The notes beneath the pieces were generated by a model. That model saw only the letters and a list, made by a program, of their open reading frames with translations. It was not told the origin of the DNA and made no database searches. Shown here piece by piece: positions 15,272-20,573 of a DNA stretch of 34,648 nucleotides; position 1 is the first letter of the stretch; each line of letters starts with the position of its first letter. The translations under genes and the position numbers were made by a program. The DNA comes from an uncultured Lentisphaerota bacterium (GTDB lineage: Bacteria > Verrucomicrobiota > Kiritimatiellia > RFP12 > UBA1067), in assembly GCA_900321255.1 (NCBI GenBank), contig ONVK01000034.1, positions 1-34,648 of the forward strand, written 5' to 3'.

Positions 15272-16588
15272 GTGGATTTCGTCGTTGGCGATGTCGTCCG
15301 GCAGGGCTTCGGCTTCGCGAACCCCAACCATGCCGCCGCCGCGATCTGCGCGTTGTTCCCATTCTGCTGGGGATGGCGCGGTAGATGGCATTGGGCGGGG
15401 CGGCTCGTCGGCGTCGCGCTTTGCGTGATGCTCGCAATGACGTATTCGCGCACGGGCATGCTCGTGCTGGTTTGTGAGATTGTTGCCTTGCTATTGGACC
15501 ACAAGACGCTTTCCTCTGGAATGATTGGCCGTGTAGAACGTGTAGAAACATGTAGAACTTCTACATGTTCTACATGGTTAAACAAAATGCAAGGCCGAGG
15601 CGGCCTTGCCACAGCGGTGGTCGCAGTTGCGATTGCCGCATGGTGGATGTGGCCGAGGCTGGCGCTGGACGGCGCGATACTGAACCGGCCGAAGATCTGG
15701 TTGGCGGGGCTGAGGTTGTTCGCGGCGAATCCAATGGGCATGGGGTTCGGAAACTCCGGCGAGATAGCGAGCGCGTTCATGCTGCCGGACGGGATTACAG
15801 TGCGGACGCTTGTCAACTCGCACCTGACGCTGCTTGCTGAGATGGGCGCGTTTGTCGGCGGCGCGTGGCTTGCGTTCATCGCGCTGGCGCTTTGCGTCGG
15901 CTGGAAGCTGCGCCGCACTTGGGTAGCATTCGCGGGGCTTGCTCTGTCGGCGTTCTCGGCGTCCGTCTTCGACTGGCATGTGCTGTTTGATTTCGCGGAG
16001 AAGGGCGGATATGGAGCTGTGAATTTTGCGCTGGCGTGGGGGCTGTTCGGGGCGTTTGTCGTCATGGGGGCGGGTTGCGTGTGGCGGGGTTTGTTTTTAA
16101 CGCAGAGACGCAGGGACGCAGAGTACGCAGAGGGTTTTGGAAGGATAGTTGTGGGGAGGGGAGTGTTGCCGATTGGGTGTGTGGTGGTTGGACTTTGCGC
16201 GGTGGTGGTTTGTTTTCGTTTGGATGATACGCCGAGGGTGGAAGGGGAGTATGTGGTTGGCGGAGGCGGACGGCGATGGAACGCCGTCCCTACCGACGGT
16301 GGGCTGTCGGTTTACCGCGACGAGGGATGGAGTCTCAAGTCGGTGGCGAAGCTCTTCCCGAATGGCGCTCGGTTCTGCATAAGGCCCGGAGTCCCCGCGA
16401 ACGCGGAAGACTCGGGCGAGGTGTGGCTTTTCGGCGACGCGGCGGAGTCGGCCTGGCGGTTTCCTGCGGCGCGGTTGACGCTCGTTTCGCCGCCCGAGTT
16501 CTTCGACCCGCCGACAAACGCCGTCGTTCTACACGTTTCTACACGTTCTACACGGCTTGTAATTAACGCAGAGTCGCAGAGTCGCTGA
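15272..16588 (+). CDS. O-antigen ligase/polymerase-like membrane protein, N-terminally truncated, carrying in-frame repeats
   Basis: The GTG-started frame encodes up to 438 aa. GFANPNHAAAAICALFPF near residue 14 and LFAANPMGMGFGNSGEIASA near 149 match the Wzy/WaaL (O-antigen ligase) family, whose NPNH-type segment normally sits far from the N-terminus. Several initial membrane helices are therefore missing and the upstream DNA is remnant-like; the gene is probably a 3' fragment, perhaps still translated. At least six hydrophobic helices remain, then a soluble C-terminal domain (residues ~315-425, GGLSVYRDEGWSLKSVAKLFP). Five repeat elements lie within or at the end of the frame without breaking it. 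The family joins polysaccharide to lipid carriers or polymerises it at the outer face of the membrane. A fragment of a second homologue sits in the pseudogene at 31319. Confidence 0.65.
   Translation: MDFVVGDVVRQGFGFANPNHAAAAICALFPFCWGWRGRWHWAGRLVGVALCVMLAMTYSRTGMLVLVCEIVALLLDHKTLSSGMIGRVERVETCRTSTCSTWLNKMQGRGGLATAVVAVAIAAWWMWPRLALDGAILNRPKIWLAGLRLFAANPMGMGFGNSGEIASAFMLPDGITVRTLVNSHLTLLAEMGAFVGGAWLAFIALALCVGWKLRRTWVAFAGLALSAFSASVFDWHVLFDFAEKGGYGAVNFALAWGLFGAFVVMGAGCVWRGLFLTQRRRDAEYAEGFGRIVVGRGVLPIGCVVVGLCAVVVCFRLDDTPRVEGEYVVGGGGRRWNAVPTDGGLSVYRDEGWSLKSVAKLFPNGARFCIRPGVPANAEDSGEVWLFGDAAESAWRFPAARLTLVSPPEFFDPPTNAVVLHVSTRSTRLVINAESQSR
15529..15577 (+). repeat. in-frame GTGTAGAAC repeat, arm 1
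   Basis: CCGTGTAGAACGTGTAGAAA continues to 15558, then an inverted echo (TTCTACATGTTCTACATGG) to 15577. It encodes GRVERVETCRTSTCSTW between membrane segments of the ligase-like protein. The first 30 bases recur inverted at 16526-16555 with one mismatch. Confidence 0.7.
16099..16133 (+). repeat. CGCAGAG-type tandem repeat, copy 1 (in frame)
   Basis: A 35 bp stretch of ACGCAGAG/ACGCAGG units encodes LTQRRRDAEYAEG within the ligase-like protein. A second 35 bp copy lies at 16565-16599. Confidence 0.7.
16268..16294 (+). repeat. in-frame hairpin insertion (element E2)
   Basis: GGACGGCG and CGCCGTCC form an 8 bp stem around a short loop, followed by CTACC. It encodes RRWNAVPT in the soluble domain of the ligase-like protein. 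The reverse complement begins GGTAGGGACG, as does that of E3. Confidence 0.6.
16526..16555 (-). repeat. in-frame GTGTAGAAC repeat, inverted arm 2
   Basis: The reverse complement matches 15529-15558 with one difference. In the gene's frame it encodes VLHVSTRSTR near the C-terminus of the ligase-like protein. Confidence 0.75.
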
Positions 16589-16599
16589 GTGCGCAGAGG
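16565..16599 (+). repeat. CGCAGAG-type repeat, copy 2, supplying a stop codon and ribosome site
   Basis: The repeat encodes the last residues NAESQSR and the TGA stop (16586-16588) of the ligase-like gene. Its end contributes most of the GAGGAG ribosome site (16596-16601) of the hydrolase gene starting at 16606. Confidence 0.7.
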
Positions 16600-16605
16600 A
16601 GTAAT

Positions 16606-18204
16606 ATGAAGTGTTTGCTGTCGATATTTGTTTCTGTTCTTGCCGCTGCGGCCGCTTTCGCGGATGGCGCGGCGAGCGTCGAGTCCGTGACGGTCGCCAC
16701 GAAGGCGCCGCACAACGCCGAGGCGACGTTCTGGTACCATGTGCCCGCAAGCTACGACGCGAAGCGCAAGAAGCCGTATCCGGTGCTCGTCTACTTCGGG
16801 GGGCGCAACTGCAAGGGCAAGGACGAGGCGTCGGGGAAGCTCGGCTGGTCGGACTGGGCGGACGAGAACGGCGCATTCCTCGTCTGCCCTGGCTTTCAGG
16901 ACGATAACTACTGGTCGCCCGAGGCGTGGTCGGGTCAGGCGCTTTTCGACGCACTTGCCGCAATCAAGCGCAAGTACAGGATCGACGACTCGAAGATCTG
17001 CTACTACGGATATTCCGCCGGAAGCCAGGCGGCAAACCTCTTTCCGGCGTGGCGTCCAGGACGGTGCCGCGCGTGGGTCAGCCACGCGTGTGGAGTCTTC
17101 CACGAACCGAAGGCGACGATGCGCGGCGTACCGGGGCTCGTCACGTGCGGCGACGCGGATTCCGCGCGCTATGTGATCAGCCGTGCGTTCGTGGAGAAGG
17201 CGCGGCGGCGCGGAATCGACATCATCTGGAAGTCGTTTCCGAACCATCCGCACGACGTGCCGCCGGACTCGCTCCGCCTTGCGCGGGCGTTTCTCTCGCA
17301 TTGCATTTCGGGCAAGAAAGGCGAGGAAGTGTTCATAGGTGACGACCAGGACGACGTGTTTTATCCTGCAAAGAGCGCGGAGGCCGAGTTCGTGAATCCC
17401 GTTGACCGCGTGAGCCTGCCGAGCCGCACCATTGCCGAGGCGTGGGGGAAGCCCGCTTTCAAGGAGGCCGAGCCGCCTGTTCCCGAGGAGATTGTGCGCA
17501 TAGCTGTTTCGGGCTCGGAGTTCGTCTGCCGAGTTCCACGGAAGTACGACACCGGCTCGCGTGTTGTCGTGCTCTTCGGTGGCCGCGGCTGGCCTGGCGC
17601 CAAGACGCTGAAGGAGTTCGGTTTTGGTCCGCTCGCCGACAGGGAGCGGGCGTTTCTGATTTCGCCGTCTTTCTCGAAGGGCGAGTACTGGAATCCAGAG
17701 ACGGGCACGGGGAAGAAGCTTGCCAAGGCCGTCGTCGAGCTTCGGAAGCGCTATGGGCTGAAGGCGAGTTCGATAGTTCTCTATGGATATTCGGCGGGCG
17801 GACAGTGCGCGGCGCTCTTCGCGCAGTCGAAGGAGCTTTCGGTCGCCGCGTGGGGTGCGCATGGGTGCGGAGTGTATCCTGACGGTGACCTTTCGGCGAA
17901 GGTCCCCGCCCTTGTGACGTGCGGTACTGGTGACGAGGATCGGCTGCGGATCAGCCGGTCGTTCGCCATGCGCTACAGGGGGCTGGGCGGTGCGCTCCTT
18001 TTCAAGCCGCTTCCCGGTGGGCACGCGCTTGGCGACGACGCGAAGGCGATCGCGCGCGAGTGGCTAATGGCCGCGCTTGCGGGCGGCGAGTCGTGGATCT
18101 GGGGCGAGGACGACACGCTGCTGGTGAAGGAATTGGACGAAATCGAAGTCGAGGTCAGGAACCCCCTCTACACGCGCCGACTTGCGGAGCTGTGGCAGAG
18201 GTGA
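16606..18204 (+). CDS. exported tandem alpha/beta-hydrolase with two catalytic domains
   Basis: This 532 aa protein has a signal peptide (residues 1-20, AAAAAFADG). Domain 1 (about 30-235) has the elbow GYSAGS with Ser137, Asp at CGDAD (183/185) and His in FPNHPHD (214/216). Domain 2 (about 295-485) has GYSAGG with Ser396, Asp in CGTGDED (443/445) and His in PGGHAL (473). The two domains share the layout YGYSAG...WxxHxCGVxxxP...VPxLVTCG, so the protein arose by internal duplication. Both retain plausible triads. The family resembles secreted carbohydrate esterases or depolymerases. The ribosome site GAGGAG is provided by a repeat. It sits between the ligase-like gene and the two-component pair and may be co-transcribed with the former. 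Substrate unknown. Confidence 0.82.
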   Translation: MKCLLSIFVSVLAAAAAFADGAASVESVTVATKAPHNAEATFWYHVPASYDAKRKKPYPVLVYFGGRNCKGKDEASGKLGWSDWADENGAFLVCPGFQDDNYWSPEAWSGQALFDALAAIKRKYRIDDSKICYYGYSAGSQAANLFPAWRPGRCRAWVSHACGVFHEPKATMRGVPGLVTCGDADSARYVISRAFVEKARRRGIDIIWKSFPNHPHDVPPDSLRLARAFLSHCISGKKGEEVFIGDDQDDVFYPAKSAEAEFVNPVDRVSLPSRTIAEAWGKPAFKEAEPPVPEEIVRIAVSGSEFVCRVPRKYDTGSRVVVLFGGRGWPGAKTLKEFGFGPLADRERAFLISPSFSKGEYWNPETGTGKKLAKAVVELRKRYGLKASSIVLYGYSAGGQCAALFAQSKELSVAAWGAHGCGVYPDGDLSAKVPALVTCGTGDEDRLRISRSFAMRYRGLGGALLFKPLPGGHALGDDAKAIAREWLMAALAGGESWIWGEDDTLLVKELDEIEVEVRNPLYTRRLAELWQR

Positions 18205-18227
18205 TTTCATGGCAGTAGGGGATTTGC

Positions 18228-18233
18228 TATAAT
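18228..18233 (+). promoter_or_regulatory. -10 box of the response-regulator gene (probable leaderless transcript)
   Basis: A perfect TATAAT within TTGCTATAATG has its last base 7 bp before ATG 18241, so transcription would start at or within a base of that ATG. It also overlaps the alternative ATG at 18232, which therefore cannot be the main start from this promoter. TTTCAT at 18205-18210 is a weak -35. Confidence 0.55.
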
Positions 18234-18240
18234 GCGCGAT

Positions 18241-18921
18241 ATGGAAACTAAAACCGCACTTGTCGCCGAGGACAACTCGGAACACTACGAGAGGTACGCC
18301 GCGCTCCTGTCGGGGATGGGGCTTCGCGTGGAGCGTGCTTGCGACGGAGTCGACGCACTCGCGATGGCCAAGGCCGGCAGATACGCGGTCGTCGTTCTTG
18401 ACGTCAACCTTCCCCGCCTCGGCGGGATAGAGGTGCTCAAGTCTGTTCGGCGTACGAAGCCGTATCTCCCGATAGTCGTCGTAAGCGAGTTCGTCGGCCC
18501 GGCGGCGGAGGCGGAGTGCATCAACCTGGGCGCGGACGACTTCATATCTAAGAGCTTCCACGAGAAGACGTTCCAGGCGCGTGTCGGTCGCGCCGTCTGG
18601 CATGGCAGTCTCGTCGGGGAGGGCGCGATGCTCAGATGCGGCGAGGTTCGCGTCGACGATTCCACGCGGACCGTGTTCTACGACGGCAAGGTTGTCGATC
18701 TTTCGGAGAGGGAGTACAACATACTTCTGCCGCTCGTCAAGGCGCATGGACGGCGGGTTGACCCGGACGTGCTTGAAATGGCGGCGTGGGGCGACGTCAA
18801 GCGCACGTCCAAGCGCCTTGAGACGAAGATATCGTACATTCGCGACAAGTTCGAGAAGGTTGGCGCGCCGCGCGACCTGATAGACTCCAACAGGGGGACC
18901 GGATATGTTCTCAAGGCATGA
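18241..18921 (+). CDS. OmpR/PhoB-family response regulator
   Basis: From ATG 18241 the protein has 226 aa; starting at 18232 would add three residues but overlaps the -10 box. The receiver domain (1-120) has the acidic pair E10-D11, the phosphoacceptor D54 in VVVLDVNLP, a Ser82 switch residue and K104 in FISKSF. The winged-helix domain (about 130-226) has LSEREYNILLPLV, LETKISYIRDKF and the wing SNRGTGYVL, where SNRG replaces the common TVRG. It is a DNA-binding regulator phosphorylated by the kinase encoded next, whose start overlaps this gene by 17 bp. OmpR-type regulators typically bind paired direct repeats about one helical turn apart, and such boxes lie 85 bp beyond the kinase gene. That link is an inference. 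Confidence 0.92.
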   Translation: METKTALVAEDNSEHYERYAALLSGMGLRVERACDGVDALAMAKAGRYAVVVLDVNLPRLGGIEVLKSVRRTKPYLPIVVVSEFVGPAAEAECINLGADDFISKSFHEKTFQARVGRAVWHGSLVGEGAMLRCGEVRVDDSTRTVFYDGKVVDLSEREYNILLPLVKAHGRRVDPDVLEMAAWGDVKRTSKRLETKISYIRDKFEKVGAPRDLIDSNRGTGYVLKA

Positions 18922-19858
18922 CGGAAGCGGTTTCGGGAAAAGGCTTCGCCGAGCTGCGCTGGCGTTCGCCGTGCCCCTCGTCTTGGCGACGCTTGCGGTC
19001 GGCCACTACCGTGCATGCGCGGCCGCGTGCCGAATCGCCCGCCCGAACCTCGCTGACGCCGACGCGCAGAAGATCGTCGACTTCATGAAGGCGTCCGTAC
19101 GGACGTCTGCGCGATACTTTTGGGGCAGCGCGGCGCTCGGGGCGGTGATGCTGCTCGTCGCCCTGCGCATGGCCCGCCGACAGGCGGAGCTCGGAGACGA
19201 GATGGAGGGGCTTGTGCGCAACACGCTGCACCGGCTGTCCCATTCGCTCTCCGCGATACGGGAGGAGGCTGGCGGCATAAGAAGCGGACGTATGGCGGCT
19301 GCCGAAACCGCCTCCGCCATCGAGTCCTTGAGCGTCAAGGAGGCGGAGATGATATCCGCGTACATGCTGCTCGTGAAGGGCTTTGCCGGGTTCGACGATT
19401 CGAATGCGGAGCCGGTCAACCTCTCGGCTGTGGCGTGCAGGGTCGTCGCGGACGCGAAGGTTCACGAGGGGAAGGATGTCGATATAAGGTGCTCTGTCCC
19501 CGAGAAGGACGTATTCGTCCGCGCCCATCCGTATCTCGTCGGAGAGGTCGTCGGGAACCTCGTCGACAACGCCGTTAAGTACACGGACGGCGGGAGCGTG
19601 TCCGTTGCGGTGGAGAGCGCGGGGCGCTACGCCCGGCTGATCGTCTCCGACACGGGGCGCGGCATACCTCGTGCGGAGCAGAAGTCCGTCTTCCGCCGGT
19701 TCTACCGTGCGTCGAACGCCGGCGACAGGGTTGGCTCGGGGCTCGGTCTCGCGACGGTGCGAGAGATTGTCGAGTCTCGCTACGGCGGCAAGGTCTCGCT
19801 AAGCTCCACGCCAGGCATGGGCTCGACGTTCACAGTCACCTTTCCGCGCAGTTGCTGA
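18905..19858 (+). CDS. membrane sensor histidine kinase
   Basis: This 317 aa kinase has two membrane helices (about residues 17-33 and 72-88) enclosing a short ~38-residue extracytoplasmic loop, too small for a large ligand domain. The H-box is LHRLSHSLSAIREE with His113; the usual ELRTP after the histidine is replaced by SLSAI, which is unusual. The ATP-binding domain is intact: NLVDNAVKYT (N box, ~218-227), DTGRGIP (G1, ~249-255), FRRFYR (F box) and GSGLGLA (G2, ~277-283). It overlaps the regulator gene by 17 bp, so they form a two-component operon. Its 3' end and the following 85 bp leading to the GTATAC-box element R2 recur in degraded form before R4 (31417-31552). Confidence 0.92.
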   Translation: MFSRHDGSGFGKRLRRAALAFAVPLVLATLAVGHYRACAAACRIARPNLADADAQKIVDFMKASVRTSARYFWGSAALGAVMLLVALRMARRQAELGDEMEGLVRNTLHRLSHSLSAIREEAGGIRSGRMAAAETASAIESLSVKEAEMISAYMLLVKGFAGFDDSNAEPVNLSAVACRVVADAKVHEGKDVDIRCSVPEKDVFVRAHPYLVGEVVGNLVDNAVKYTDGGSVSVAVESAGRYARLIVSDTGRGIPRAEQKSVFRRFYRASNAGDRVGSGLGLATVREIVESRYGGKVSLSSTPGMGSTFTVTFPRSC

Positions 19859-19942
19859 AGTGTTTTCGCTTGGGTGTCTGCGCTCGTTTTGATTCAGGTA
19901 TCCTTGCGTGAAACGCGCAGCAAGGCGACGGCAGTGCATTCC

Positions 19943-20007
19943 GCAAGTATACGTGAAGTATACGTTTGCAAGAAATGCGGCCCTCAAGTATACGTTTGCG
20001 TATACAT
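19943..20007 (+). repeat. GTATAC-box element R2
   Basis: It has the same four GTATAC boxes and spacing as R1. It differs from R1 and R3 after the last box (ACATAGCGCGACA instead of ACTTCGCGG), a subtype shared with R4. It lies just upstream of the promoter of the second EF-hand/scaffold operon. Confidence 0.9.
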
Positions 20008-20010
20008 AGC

Positions 20011-20039
20011 GCGACAACGAATAGTCGATGTGCTATAAT
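20011..20039 (+). promoter_or_regulatory. promoter of the second EF-hand/scaffold operon
   Basis: GCGACA (20011-20016) and TATAAT (20034-20039) are separated by exactly 17 bp, immediately after R2. The same -35, spacing and -10 occur after R4. A second TATAAT-like stretch near 20082 is closer to the gene. Confidence 0.65.
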
Positions 20040-20099
20040 GGGTTGCGAGCAAAACGGCAAATCCGCCGCGCTGAAATGATATAATATCAAGGAAAGCGA

Positions 20100-20573
20100 A
20101 TGAAACACTTTTTGACAGTCTTGTGCTTGGGCCTGGCACTAGCGGTACATGCGTCTGCGCGGGTTGTCGTGTCGGCGCTACCGGAGGCGGTGAGGCCTGA
20201 TGCAGAAGTAAGCACCAACATCGCGCTGAATGTCAATGCGGCGCGGCTACAGACGCTGACGTTTTCAGTAGAGTTTGAATCGTGCGTGACGAACGAGGTG
20301 CTTGTCGCCATAGGCGCGGATGCGGACTTGGATGGCGATCTTTCGGTTGACGAAGCCGACATTGTGTTTGGCTGCGACTGCGGCGCATGGTATCGCGCCG
20401 ACCTTCGCACGGGCGAGATCGAGACTGCGACAACGAATGCGCTGGTCATCGGTAAGAGGCAGTTTGACCCGGCTTGGAATCGCCTCAAGGTTGTGAGGCG
20501 CGGGTTTGGCGAAATCGGCGAATCGGTTGAAAAGGACGAGGAGCGCGTCCGCTTCGACATAAGGATCCGGTGA
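20100..20573 (+). CDS. small exported EF-hand protein 2 (157 aa)
   Basis: It is the paralogue of the protein at 9848-10324, with the same length, the same EVSTN phrase near residue 36 and the same DPAWNRLKVVRRG motif. The signal peptide is residues 1-20 (LALAVHASA). Residues 74-85 form a complete EF-hand loop (DADLDGDLSVDE), followed by FGCDCGAWYRAD. AAGGAAAG lies just before the ATG. Its TGA overlaps the ATG of the scaffold gene (TGATG), a layout for coupled translation. Expression is probably from the promoter after R2. The consistent pairing with a scaffold in both orientations suggests the two proteins function together in the envelope or outside the cell. Confidence 0.85.
   Translation: MKHFLTVLCLGLALAVHASARVVVSALPEAVRPDAEVSTNIALNVNAARLQTLTFSVEFESCVTNEVLVAIGADADLDGDLSVDEADIVFGCDCGAWYRADLRTGEIETATTNALVIGKRQFDPAWNRLKVVRRGFGEIGESVEKDEERVRFDIRIR

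Noticed and set aside
16312..18024. Long open frame on the minus strand (about 570 codons)
   Set aside because: It is antisense to the tandem hydrolase, which has two recognisable active sites. The product is Arg-rich with no domain.
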